A stretch of DNA of 55,543 nucleotides, from contig NZ_NPDD01000146.1 in NCBI RefSeq assembly GCF_002272245.1, positions 1 through 55,543 on the forward strand, read 5' to 3'. Positions 34,447 through 42,732 of this stretch are shown piece by piece. Below the pieces are notes generated by a model. That model made no database searches. It saw nothing but the letters and a program-made list of their open reading frames with translations, and had not been told where the DNA came from. Every line of letters starts with the position of its first letter. The first letter of the stretch is position 1. The DNA comes from Bacillus sp. 7884-1 (GTDB taxonomy: Bacteria > Bacillota > Bacilli > Bacillales > Cytobacillaceae). A program made the position numbers and the translations under genes.

Positions 34447-35025
34447 TTGAACATATTATGGGATTTTGATGGTACACTTTTTGATACATATCCGGCACTG
34501 GTTGAAGGTTTTATAGAATTAAGTCAGCAAGACCTTGATCATGTCGAAGTCTTAAAATGGCTAAAGATTGATTCCTTAACTGCCTTTAAACATTATGGGA
34601 TTGATGAGAGTAAACGGCCAGAATACAAACGTATTGACAAACAGTATTCAAAAGAATACAGTAAGCCCTTTGAGCATTTAAAGGAAGTTTTATCAGCAGT
34701 TGATAACAATATTATAGTGACCCATCGCGATATGGAATCCACGATTTATCTTCTTGAGAAATATCATTTAACCCACTACTTTAAAGAAATTGTATCCGTT
34801 GAAGAACAAGGATTTGACAGAAAACCCCATCCTTCTTCTTATGAATATGTTCTGAAAAAGTATCAAATTGATTTAGTCGTTGGTGATAGAGAATTGGATT
34901 TACTTCCGGCCAGAAAATTAGGGATTAAAACAGTAGCCTTTCAAAATCAGAACATTGAAGCTGATTTTCACTTAGAAAGCTACAAGGATTTTATTTCTAC
35001 TGTACTCAATAAAAAAAGCTTGTAG
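34447..35025 (+). CDS. HAD-superfamily hydrolase (phosphoglycolate phosphatase-like)
   Basis: A roughly 192-aa HAD phosphatase: motif I DFDGTLFDTYPA, motif II IVTHRD, motif III Lys in RKPHPSSYEYVLKKY and motif IV VVGDRELDLLPARKLG. The helical cap between motifs I and II (about 20-75) fits subfamily IA. Substrate not known. The better start is TTG at 34447, 6 nt after GAGGG; an ATG two codons upstream is too close to that site. Bidirectional terminator follows. Confidence 0.85.
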   Translation: MNILWDFDGTLFDTYPALVEGFIELSQQDLDHVEVLKWLKIDSLTAFKHYGIDESKRPEYKRIDKQYSKEYSKPFEHLKEVLSAVDNNIIVTHRDMESTIYLLEKYHLTHYFKEIVSVEEQGFDRKPHPSSYEYVLKKYQIDLVVGDRELDLLPARKLGIKTVAFQNQNIEADFHLESYKDFISTVLNKKSL

Positions 35026-35057
35026 AATGGTCTTTAGCGACTTTTCTACAAGCTTTT
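35014..35057. terminator. Bidirectional terminator between HAD and Usp genes
   Basis: 14-bp perfect stem AAAAGCTTGTAGAA / TTCTACAAGCTTTT with a 16-base loop; T tracts on both strands (TTTTCTTTT and TTTTTTTATTG). It overlaps the HAD stop. Confidence 0.85.
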
Positions 35058-35073
35058 CTTTTATAATAGAGAT

Positions 35074-35511
35074 TTATTTTACAATAAACACTGGGCATGG
35101 TGCCTTTTGAACGACATAATGGCTGACGCTTCCTAAGAATAGTTCCTTCAGTCCGCTTAATCCTCTGCTACCCATTACAACAAGGTCAGCATCATTTTGC
35201 TTCACAAACTCAACAATCATGACTCCTGGATTACCTTCCATGACCACAGATCTTGTTTTATTTGGCAGCGACTGAATTTCTTCGTCAATTTCTTTACGTA
35301 TGGCATTAACTTCCTCACGTTGAGAGTCCTGGATTGCCTCAAATGCATAGCCATATGTGTAAACGATGGGTCTTGCAGGCTGCATGACCATAAAAACTAA
35401 TAATTCAATTTGTTTATCTAGTTTTGCTAGATTCATTGCCATTTTCAAAGCTTTTTTACTTAAATCAGAATGGTCATATGCTACTACGATTCTTGAATAA
35501 TCCGTTAACAT
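35074..35511 (-). CDS. Universal stress protein (UspA family)
   Basis: A 145-aa Usp with the N-terminal RIVVAYDHSDLSKKAL and the ATP-binding motif GSRGLSGLKELFLGSVSHYVVQKAPCPVFIVK (G2xG9xG(S/T)). The real start is ATG at 35511, 9 nt from AGAGG; reading further upstream (to 35658) is only an open frame over a terminator repeat. General stress/ATP-sensing role known from the family. Confidence 0.9.
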   Translation of the reverse strand: MLTDYSRIVVAYDHSDLSKKALKMAMNLAKLDKQIELLVFMVMQPARPIVYTYGYAFEAIQDSQREEVNAIRKEIDEEIQSLPNKTRSVVMEGNPGVMIVEFVKQNDADLVVMGSRGLSGLKELFLGSVSHYVVQKAPCPVFIVK

Positions 35512-35622
35512 TCTTCTCATCCTCTCAAGAATAAAAACTTTATTTCCTACTATTATTATACGTCTGTTATTTTTATTTGTGGTATCTAGATAGTGACAAC
35601 TTTGTTCCAATTTTAAAAAAAA

Positions 35623-35700
35623 TCCCTCTGTGAGACCGGTGCCTACCTGTCTACACAAAAGGGATTATCAATCAGTTAACATAATAATATTATTAGTAAA
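35623..35700 (-). terminator. Dispersed terminator repeat, copy 2
   Basis: Hairpin 35623-35665 (TCCCT.TGTGAGAC.GGT / ACC.GTCTACACA.AGGGA) with TTTTTTTTAAAATT after it on the minus strand. The flank 35650-35700 matches copy 1 base for base over most of 50 positions. It ends the thiamine operon. Confidence 0.8.
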
Positions 35701-35718
35701 AGTGTATATGATAATAAT

Positions 35719-36210
35719 TTAACTATAGAACAATGCCACATTTTTCTTTAAAAAGATTGAGAGAATGATTGCGCCAATCAATGCACCTGCGATCGAGCTA
35801 AATATAAATAACGGAATAAATCCAAATAGCGCTGCTTTTTGACCAAGTAGTAGTGTCGCAATTGGATAGCAAAGAATCGCTCCAATAATACCGGTTCCAA
35901 TTACCTCACCTGTAAAAGCCATATAGATTTTTTTTGTTTTCATAAAAAGCAGCCCAGCCAATAAGGCCCCAACCATACTTCCTGGAAAAGCAAACACCGA
36001 ACCAGTTCCCATGATATTCCGTAAGATTGAGACACATAAAGCCTGTGCAACTGCATAAAACGGCCCTAACACTACGGCAGATAAAACATTTAAGAGATGC
36101 TGTATCGGAAAAACCTTTGTGACTCCAATCGGAATAAACAATAGATTACTTGTGAGTGCACCAATCGCAATCATCATCGCTGTCAATGTGAGTTTATGCG
36201 TATTTCTCAT
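35719..36210 (-). CDS. thiW: ThiW, thiazole-specific ECF transporter S component
   Basis: A 163-aa integral membrane protein (about five to six helices) starting HKLTLTAMMIAIGALTSNLLFIPIGVTKVFPIQH, the ThiW signature. It is the substrate-binding part of an energy-coupling-factor importer for hydroxyethylthiazole; the shared EcfAA'T module is elsewhere in the genome. It is last in the TPP-controlled operon, which fits thiazole uptake for ThiM. ATG with GGGGAGGGAG upstream. Confidence 0.92.
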   Translation of the reverse strand: MRNTHKLTLTAMMIAIGALTSNLLFIPIGVTKVFPIQHLLNVLSAVVLGPFYAVAQALCVSILRNIMGTGSVFAFPGSMVGALLAGLLFMKTKKIYMAFTGEVIGTGIIGAILCYPIATLLLGQKAALFGFIPLFIFSSIAGALIGAIILSIFLKKNVALFYS

Positions 36211-36248
36211 AAAAAAACTCCCTCCCCTTTCTCAATGATTTCACAAAT

Positions 36249-36899
36249 CTAAAAGACACTTTTTCTTAACTCCTTAGCACTTTCTGTAACACAATTAGCA
36301 TGGCTGATTGCGGTAATAACCGAAACACCGTCAGCTCCTGCTTGAATAACAGTCCCAGCATTGTCAGAGGTAATTCCGCCAATTCCAACAATCGGAATGC
36401 TTAAGCCTCTCTCTCTCAATTCCTTGATAAGCTTTGTACCATTTGAGGGTTTGGCGTCTTCTTTTGTCTTTGTTGGAAAAACAGGCCCAATCCCAAAATA
36501 ATCGGCTCCCCCATCAACCGCGACCATCGCTTCTTCGTAACTATGTACAGAAACACCAATAATTTTATCGCCAATCTTCTTTCTTACATCCTTGACAGGT
36601 TCATCCTCCTGCCCAATATGAACGCCATCCGCATTGAGGGCGATTGCTAATTCGATATCATCATTGACGATGAACGGTATTTGATGCTCTCGGCATATTT
36701 GTTGGAGTTCTTTGGCCAATTCAACCTTTTTATCCCCCGTGAAAGCTCCGGTTCCCTTCTCACGGTATTGAAAAAGGGTAATTCCGCCTTCAATGGCTTC
36801 CCTCAACACTTGGGCAGGATACACCCTGCAGTTCGGACTGCCCATGATAAAATAGACCTTCAATGAATCTCTCAAACTCTCCGTATTGAAAATGGTCAT
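36249..36899 (-). CDS. thiE: Thiamine phosphate synthase
   Basis: A 216-aa TIM-barrel enzyme joining HMP-PP and thiazole phosphate to thiamine monophosphate. Motifs: VYFIMGSPNCR, FQYREKGTGAF (pyrophosphate binding), IVNDDIELAIALNADGVHIGQED, GPVFPTKTKEDA and VGIGGITSDNA. The catalytic and Mg2+-binding Asp/Lys are present. It starts 9 bp after the thiD stop, whose last codons supply the ribosome binding site. Confidence 0.94.
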   Translation of the reverse strand: MTIFNTESLRDSLKVYFIMGSPNCRVYPAQVLREAIEGGITLFQYREKGTGAFTGDKKVELAKELQQICREHQIPFIVNDDIELAIALNADGVHIGQEDEPVKDVRKKIGDKIIGVSVHSYEEAMVAVDGGADYFGIGPVFPTKTKEDAKPSNGTKLIKELRERGLSIPIVGIGGITSDNAGTVIQAGADGVSVITAISHANCVTESAKELRKSVF

Positions 36900-36908
36900 G
36901 CTGATTCA

Positions 36909-37715
36909 CTACCTTCTCCGTTCATTTCTCTTTCGATATGCCCAGTGATTGGTTGGACCATGCCCCTGACCAATCTGGAGTTGATCTTCAATCGCAGCTT
37001 GGATAAAATTCTTTGCTTTTGATACCGCTTCATTCACTGGTAAACCTTTGGCAAGTTCCGCTGTAACAGCTGCTGAAAACGTACAGCCGGTTCCATGCGT
37101 GTTCTTTGTCTGGACTCTTTTGCTCGAAAAGGTTATAAATGCGTTCCCATCAAACAATAAATCGATCGACTCATTTTGATTTTCATCATGACCGCCTTTT
37201 ATGACTACATTCTTAACGCCTAAACCATAAAGGCGTTTGGCGGCTTCCTGTTTACCAGCATCTGTTCGGATTGATATACCAGTTAAAACCTCTGCCTCAG
37301 GAATATTTGGTGTAATGACCATGGCTAGGGGTAACAAATATTGTTTCATCGCCGAAATGGCTTCGATTTGGAGTAAGGATGCTCCGCCCTTTGCAATCAT
37401 AACGGGGTCGACCACTACATTTTTCCATTTGTAGTATTCTATTTTTTCAGAAACGGCTTTAATGATTTCTGCATTGAACAGCATTCCTGTTTTCAGGGCG
37501 TCTGTACCAATATCTTCGCCGATTGCTTCAATTTGTCTGCTTACTGCTTCAACACTCATCGGAAATACAGCTTGAACCCCTAGTGTATTTTGAGCTGTTA
37601 CAGCTGTTAAAGCTGACATACCGAATACCTCTAACTCCTGAAAGGTCTTTAAATCAGCCTGAATTCCTGCACCGCCGCCGCTGTCTGAACCAGCAATCGT
37701 TAATACTTTTTTCAT
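36909..37715 (-). CDS. thiD: Hydroxymethylpyrimidine/phosphomethylpyrimidine kinase
   Basis: A 268-aa ribokinase-fold kinase that phosphorylates HMP twice. Motifs: TIAGSDSGGGAGIQADLKTF (N-terminal substrate motif), VVDPVMIAKGGASLL and the anion hole THGTGCTFSAAVTAELAKG. ATG at 37715 follows AAGGAGTGAGCACC; the GTG nine bases earlier overlaps the binding site and is rejected. Third gene of the salvage operon. Confidence 0.94.
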   Translation of the reverse strand: MKKVLTIAGSDSGGGAGIQADLKTFQELEVFGMSALTAVTAQNTLGVQAVFPMSVEAVSRQIEAIGEDIGTDALKTGMLFNAEIIKAVSEKIEYYKWKNVVVDPVMIAKGGASLLQIEAISAMKQYLLPLAMVITPNIPEAEVLTGISIRTDAGKQEAAKRLYGLGVKNVVIKGGHDENQNESIDLLFDGNAFITFSSKRVQTKNTHGTGCTFSAAVTAELAKGLPVNEAVSKAKNFIQAAIEDQLQIGQGHGPTNHWAYRKRNERRR

Positions 37716-37727
37716 GGTGCTCACTCC

Positions 37728-38534
37728 TTATACTTGGTTGAATAACGCTAATTGATGGATATCCTCTGATGATACAAGAGCAAGTTGATTTATGAATTCG
37801 ATTTGGAAACTTCCTGGCCCTGTATTGCCCACCTTTTCGAATGATTTTTCCGCTGCAATGCCATAATAGGTTAAAGCAGATAATCCAGCGAGTAACAGGT
37901 TCTTTTCCACCCCTGCAAATGCTCCGATTACAGAGGTTAACAGGCAGCCGGTTCCGGTCACTTTTGTTAACAGTGGATGTCCATTAGAAACTAAATAGGT
38001 CGTCTCTCCATCTGTCAGCACATCGTCTTTCCCGGTAATCACCACAATGGTATGGAGCTTTTGTGCAGCAGTTATAGCCAATTCCATACTATTCCCTTGT
38101 TGTACTCCAGCATCGACACCTTTGATTTCCCGCTTCTCCCCCAGCACATTGGCAACTTCAGCAGCATTTCCTCTAAGGACGGAGATCTTCACTTCTTCCA
38201 TCACCTTATGTGCCATTTCTGTTCGGAATGGGGTTGCACCTGCTCCAACAGGGTCGAATATAACTGGAATTCCAAGCTCATTAGCTGTTTTTCCAGCCAA
38301 AATCATCGAGTCGACCACTTCCCTGCTTAAGGTTCCGATGTTAAGAACGAGAGCACGAGAAATTCGTACCATGTCTGCCACCTCTTCTGGAGCATAGGCC
38401 ATAACAGGGGATGCCCCAAGGGATAAGAGTCCATTTGCAGTGAAATTAGTGACCACCACATTGGTAATATTATGTACGAGCGGATTTTCCTCTCTTACTC
38501 TTTGTAAAATTGAACCTAAATCGCTGCTATTCAT
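37728..38534 (-). CDS. thiM: Hydroxyethylthiazole kinase
   Basis: A 268-aa ribokinase-like kinase for the thiazole alcohol. Motifs: [30 protein letters not shown] (N-terminal signature), [15 protein letters not shown] and [15 protein letters not shown]. It recycles imported thiazole to thiazole phosphate for ThiE. Starts with GAAGGAGGAAC 4-6 nt before ATG. Gap to thiD only 12 bp. Confidence 0.94.
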   Translation of the reverse strand: MNSSDLGSILQRVREENPLVHNITNVVVTNFTANGLLSLGASPVMAYAPEEVADMVRISRALVLNIGTLSREVVDSMILAGKTANELGIPVIFDPVGAGATPFRTEMAHKVMEEVKISVLRGNAAEVANVLGEKREIKGVDAGVQQGNSMELAITAAQKLHTIVVITGKDDVLTDGETTYLVSNGHPLLTKVTGTGCLLTSVIGAFAGVEKNLLLAGLSALTYYGIAAEKSFEKVGNTGPGSFQIEFINQLALVSSEDIHQLALFNQV

Positions 38535-38582
38535 TACAGTTCCTCCTTCTTATGTAACTTTTGTAGAGTTCCTCTAATTCTA

Positions 38583-39254
38583 TTAAACCCTTACTGGCCA
38601 TTCTTCGAGTTTATACGCCATATCCCAAAACTTATATTCAAGCTGACAACTGATCAAGAAATGTTCCTTCATCTTTTCCTTTTCTCTCTCTGTTGCCCCC
38701 TCTGCCCACTCATCTAGACGGCTACAAAACTTAGTTGTAATCGAATCGGTAATAGTACCATAAAAGCTGATCCATTCATAAAAAGGATGAGAAGGCTCTG
38801 GATTTACCTCAGTCAATAATCTTTTCCCAATTTCCCAATACGTCCACGGACACGGCAATAACACCGCTAAGATTTCTCCTAAAGTTCCTTCGTGTGCGAC
38901 AGTAAGCATATGACGAATATATTGATGTGCTGATGGCGAAAGTGGAAATCCATGTAATTCCTCGTAAGGAACACCTGCTACTTGGCAAAAGTTATTATGA
39001 GGATGGATTTCGCTTTTTAAAATAAATGAAATCTGTTGATTAAACATCTCCATATCTTCACGACTCTCACACTTAGAAACCGCAATTCCATAGATTCGTA
39101 TAAAAGAATTCAAATATTCAAAGTCCTGTTTCACATAATGAATCAATTGTTCGCTTGTTAATTCCCCCATGGCAATTCCCTGCACAAAAGGATGTTCAAA
39201 AATCGCTTGAAAGATAGGATTTGCTTCTTTTCTTAATTCTGCTGAAAAACTCAT
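38583..39254 (-). CDS. tenA: Aminopyrimidine aminohydrolase / thiaminase II
   Basis: A 223-aa all-helical TenA. Visible: MGELTSEQLIHYVKQDFEYLN near the N-terminus, the active-site Cys in LLPCPWTYWEIGKRL, the acid in ISCQLEYKFWDMAY. In salvage it hydrolyses aminomethyl-HMP from degraded thiamine to HMP for ThiD. First gene of the operon, 65 bases downstream of a riboswitch terminator. ATG with AAGGGGG upstream. Confidence 0.94.
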   Translation of the reverse strand: MSFSAELRKEANPIFQAIFEHPFVQGIAMGELTSEQLIHYVKQDFEYLNSFIRIYGIAVSKCESREDMEMFNQQISFILKSEIHPHNNFCQVAGVPYEELHGFPLSPSAHQYIRHMLTVAHEGTLGEILAVLLPCPWTYWEIGKRLLTEVNPEPSHPFYEWISFYGTITDSITTKFCSRLDEWAEGATEREKEKMKEHFLISCQLEYKFWDMAYKLEEWPVRV

Positions 39255-39318
39255 ACTATTTTCCCCCTTATTGGTTTTAACAGGCAGACACTAGAGGGTG
39301 GTTGAAATTTCAAACACG

Positions 39319-39344
39319 AAAAAACCGCCCCATAAATGGAGCGG
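39319..39344 (-). terminator. Leader terminator of the thiamine operon
   Basis: CCGC.CCAT / ATGG.GCGG stem, followed on the minus strand by TTTTTTCGTG. It is the expression platform between the TPP aptamer and tenA. Confidence 0.85.
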
Positions 39345-39365
39345 CTGAATAGTTATTTATCCAAA

Positions 39366-39462
39366 CACAGACTCCACTTTCCTACGCTAGTATGAACTAG
39401 ATCAGGTTCAAAGGGTCCAAGATAACTCTTGTCTCAGCCATAAAATGGCTCCCCTAGTGGTC
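39366..39462 (-). promoter_or_regulatory. TPP riboswitch (THI element)
   Basis: On the minus strand: ACTAGGGGAGCC, then GGCTGAGAC (the conserved CUGAGA), GACCCTTTGAACCTGATCTAG (the conserved ACCCUUUGAACCUGAU core) and CTAGCGTAGGAAAGTGGAGT closing P1. These match the THI-box core bases exactly. It precedes a terminator and the tenA-thiM-thiD-thiE-thiW operon, so TPP binding should stop transcription. Confidence 0.96.
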
Positions 39463-39482
39463 TTCCTATTAATTTAATCTTC

Positions 39483-39511
39483 ACTCTACACTCACTTTTT
39501 AGTAAAGTCAA
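39483..39511 (-). promoter_or_regulatory. SigA-type promoter of the thiamine operon
   Basis: Minus strand -35 TTGACT (39506-39511) and -10 TAGAGT (39483-39488) with a 17-base spacer. The TPP aptamer begins about 21 bases downstream. Confidence 0.7.
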
Positions 39512-39742
39512 TCAATTTACCTCTTAAGTTTAAAAGATAAACCGAATGTTTTACGAAGGTAGGAGCATATGCTCATATACATTTATATCAAGATTAACCC
39601 TTTCACACTATGGTATGGTTCAACGTGGTGTATGTAAATGAGGTTTTACGATTTTAAAGAACTTTTAAAACCAAAGACTTCTATATTTTATAAAAGTTTA
39701 GCAAATACTAGGTACATCTTGTTTTCTGATGGAGTGATTTGA

Positions 39743-40352
39743 GTGTCACGTAAAAAAGGTAGTTCGATACATATTTTCTTGTTATTTGTTGTTATGCTTG
39801 TTCTTATTTGGTCCCTTATTAAACCTGAGGAAGGTTATAAGGTTTTGTTGATGGAGGTTTTACCTTCAGTATTAGTTTTAGTATTCTTGATATCAAGATA
39901 CAATCAGTTTCGCCTTACCACGGTTTCCTATGTCATTATAACCCTTCTTGTCATTTTAACGTTTATTGGAGGGCATTTATTCTTACTCCAAAGTTCCTCT
40001 CTTTACATGGATCAAAGATTATTTTGACTTACAAAGAAACCACTATGATCGGTTTGGTCATTTTCTTAAGGGGCTTATGGTCATCGTTATCTTAGAGATA
40101 TTATTAAGGAAAACAGTTTTATTGAAAAGTAAAACAACAAATTTTATTGCTCTATGTATCACACTAGCAATCGGGGCTTTCTACGAGATAATTGAGTGGG
40201 CAAGTACAAAAATAGGGAAAGAAGGGAAAGCCACAAAAGATTTTTTAGGCATGCAGGGAGACATATGGGACGCCCAGTGGGATATGTCTCTTTTATTAGT
40301 GGGGTCCATTCTTTCGCTTATTTTCACAAGGTTCCTTAAGGTTCCTTTATAA
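39743..40352 (+). pseudogene. DUF2238 (YjdF-like) membrane protein with one frameshift
   Basis: The first frame (from GTG at 39743, GGAG 8 nt upstream) gives three N-terminal helices ending FIGGHLF; the next frame picks up with YSYSKVPLFTWIKDYFDLQRNHYDRFGHFLKG... FYEIIEW... FLGMQGDIWDAQWDM. Together they rebuild a full DUF2238 protein of about 200 aa with its NHYDRxGH and GDxWDxQWDM motifs. The break is a 1-base indel near 39975-39990 (TTTATTCTTAC). Either a pseudogene or a sequencing error; the rest is well preserved. Confidence 0.8.
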
Positions 40353-40458
40353 AGGATTGGAAAAATCTAGATAACGAGTTGATATTACATACAACGTAGT
40401 ATCTCACCTAATTCAATAGGTATTAAAGTTAAAGATTTATAACATTTCTATAAAAAAA

Positions 40459-40500
40459 TCCCTTCTGAGTGACGGCTCATGCCTGTCTACACAAAAGGGA
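40459..40500 (-). terminator. Dispersed terminator repeat, copy 3
   Basis: TCCCTT...AAGGGA outer stem plus CTGTCTACACAAAAGGGA identical to copy 2 on the right arm; TTTTTTTATAG follows on the minus strand. The inner stem is less perfect than in copies 1 and 2. Ends the SstT-like gene. Confidence 0.75.
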
Positions 40501-40506
40501 TAATTA

Positions 40507-41745
40507 TTAAGCTACTTCCTTGATATCTACTTTTTTACCTTCTTTTAACTGCTTCTTATAATCAGCTGTTGCTGTGAAAAGAACGTCTGTTGATGAGTTA
40601 AGTGCTGTTTCAAAGGAGTCTTGTAAAACACCAATGATAAAGCCTACTCCAACTACCTGCATCGCAACATCATTAGGGATTCCGAATAAGCTACATGCCA
40701 ACGGAATTAATAAAAGTGATCCACCTGCAACCCCTGAAGCGCCGCATGCACAAATAGCTGACACTACGCTAAGGATAATAGCTGTAGGGATATCCACATG
40801 AATGCCTAGTGTATGAACGGCGGCAAGTGTCAATACAGAAATCGTAACAGCCGCACCAGCCATATTAACAGTTGCACCTAATGGAATCGATACAGAATAA
40901 GTATCTTTATCTAACCCTAGTTTTTCACATAGTTTCAAATTAACCGGTATGTTGGCAGCGGAGCTACGTGTAAAGAATGCTGTAATACCGCTTTCCTTGA
41001 TACAAGTGAATACAAGTGGGTATGGATTCTGACGTACGTTCACCCAAACCATGAGTGGATTGACAACCAAAGCCACAAAGAGCATACATCCAAGCAAAAC
41101 GACAAGTAATTTTCCATAGCTTAATAGAGACTCGAGTCCATTTGTTGTAATCGAATCAATTACTAGACCCATGATTCCTAATGGTGCAAGCTTGATTACC
41201 CATGTAACCATTTTGGAAACAGCATCTGAAAAATTAGAAATCATGGTTTTCGTTGTATCAGGAGCATTTTTTAAAGCTAAACCAAGGATGATCGCCCAAG
41301 CTAAAATCCCAATATAATTTGCATTTGCAATGGCATTAACAGGATTATCCACAACATTCAGCAGTAATGCTTTGAGAACTTCCACCACACCGCCTGGAGC
41401 CGCCAAATCTTCAGCACCCTTTGTTAGGTTGATACTTACAGGAAAAATAAAACTTACAATGACAGCAATTAATCCAGCTAAAAACGTTCCTAAAAGATAG
41501 AGAGAAATAATCGACTTCATATTCGTTTGCTTCCCACTCTTATGCTGCGCAATAGCAGACATTACTAGGAAGAGTACCAGTACAGGTGCAATAGCTTTTA
41601 AAGCACCTACAAATAATGATCCTAAAATGACAATTGGTTTTGCCACTTCTGGAATCGCGACAGCCAGGATAATACCAATTAATAAACCAATAGATATTTG
41701 TTTTACCAGACTAATTTGATTCCACTTTTTCAATAGATTTTTCAT
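40507..41745 (-). CDS. sstT: Serine/threonine:sodium symporter SstT-like (DAACS family)
   Basis: A 412-aa carrier with eight helices and two re-entrant loops. Visible DAACS motifs: [21 protein letters not shown] (Ser-rich hairpin 1), [25 protein letters not shown] (NMxG motif, helix 7), [23 protein letters not shown] (hairpin 2) and [25 protein letters not shown] (helix 8, substrate binding). It closely fits SstT rather than GltP/DctA. Start ATG at 41745 is 7 nt from GGGAGGGG. Monocistronic. Confidence 0.9.
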   Translation of the reverse strand: MKNLLKKWNQISLVKQISIGLLIGIILAVAIPEVAKPIVILGSLFVGALKAIAPVLVLFLVMSAIAQHKSGKQTNMKSIISLYLLGTFLAGLIAVIVSFIFPVSINLTKGAEDLAAPGGVVEVLKALLLNVVDNPVNAIANANYIGILAWAIILGLALKNAPDTTKTMISNFSDAVSKMVTWVIKLAPLGIMGLVIDSITTNGLESLLSYGKLLVVLLGCMLFVALVVNPLMVWVNVRQNPYPLVFTCIKESGITAFFTRSSAANIPVNLKLCEKLGLDKDTYSVSIPLGATVNMAGAAVTISVLTLAAVHTLGIHVDIPTAIILSVVSAICACGASGVAGGSLLLIPLACSLFGIPNDVAMQVVGVGFIIGVLQDSFETALNSSTDVLFTATADYKKQLKEGKKVDIKEVA

Positions 41746-42160
41746 AGATGTACCCCTCCCAATTGTATACACTCTCCGGTGCAAAGAAACATTAAGGTGT
41801 GTTCCTCTGTATCTCTTAATGAATTCCCCTGCCCCTTAAATTCTAATAACTAGAATTATAGTGAATATTTAGATATATTACAATAGCTTATCGTTTAGAA
41901 TAGTATAACAACTTCATAATCGTTAATCAATAAGAGATGAACAATTAATAAAAAAAAAATATAATCGTTCGGATATTTATATATTATTCAGTATTACACT
42001 TCTAAGATCGTTCGCCTTTTAAGCGTTATCATAAAAAATCACTATTCGTAATTCACTATTCCATTGCAAATGATTTGTTCTAGGTAGAAAGACCAGAGGA
42101 AATTAGTAGGATTTACTTTCCTCTAACATCTCTTAAAATACTTAATGGGAGGTTCGTACA
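41746..42160. other. Intergenic region between sstT and 42161 gene
   Basis: Contains a CATTAA / TTAATG inverted repeat (about 41788-41820) in the sstT leader and AT-rich DNA; no riboswitch class recognised and no gene seen. Confidence 0.4.
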
Positions 42161-42469
42161 ATGTTCAAAAAAACAATCATCCTCGGAATACTCTTATCTA
42201 TATTACTTGTGTTAGTTATCATAAAATCACAAACTAGTACTCCTGTTACCAATTTAGGCAATGAAAATTCTGAATACAAAACAGTAGAATACAAAATCAG
42301 CCAAATGAAAGAGGATCAATATTACGGGAAAAGTGATGATGGAACTAAGATTGTCTTTTCTGCTGAAAGCATCGACTCTAGTGAGAAAATACAAGTCGGT
42401 GATGTGGTCATATGTTATTTTGAGAAAGATAATGTTGGAAAAGGGTTAGTAAAAGTTGAAAAAAAATAA
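42161..42469 (+). CDS. Membrane-anchored hypothetical protein
   Basis: A 102-aa protein: an N-terminal helix (FKKTIILGILLSILLVLVII) followed by a Thr/Asn linker and a small beta-rich extracytoplasmic domain of about 55 residues (KTVEYKISQMKEDQYYGKSDDGTKIVFSAESI...GDVVICYFEKD) reminiscent of an OB-like or DUF3221-type fold. GGGAGG about 10 nt before ATG. Strong terminator downstream. Function unknown. Confidence 0.7.
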   Translation: MFKKTIILGILLSILLVLVIIKSQTSTPVTNLGNENSEYKTVEYKISQMKEDQYYGKSDDGTKIVFSAESIDSSEKIQVGDVVICYFEKDNVGKGLVKVEKK

Positions 42470-42529
42470 TCAAGCAGGTATCAGAGTCTTATCGTACTCT
42501 TAGACATTTTTAGAGATAACAAACCAAGG

Positions 42530-42564
42530 GCCATTCTCCATTGAGAATGGCTTTGCTATTTTTT
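42530..42564 (+). terminator. Terminator of the 102-aa gene
   Basis: 9-bp stem GCCATTCTC / GAGAATGGC with a 4-base loop, then TTTGCTATTTTTTG. Confidence 0.85.
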
Positions 42565-42732
42565 GAACACTTTTAAAATAAAGGCTTCATATGGATCTTT
42601 TATACTAAAGTATAGTTCGTTTAAGGTTATATAGCTATTTGGGTATAATTTACCATTTTTTGCTAATTCGTTATAATATACTGCTTGGATGTGAATCATG
42701 GTAGAACTATAAACGATTTGGAAGTGTTACCG

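Noticed and set aside
41746..41830. Riboswitch in the sstT leader
   Set aside because: Only a short CATTAA/TTAATG pairing is visible; no conserved core of the glycine, lysine or T-box classes was found.
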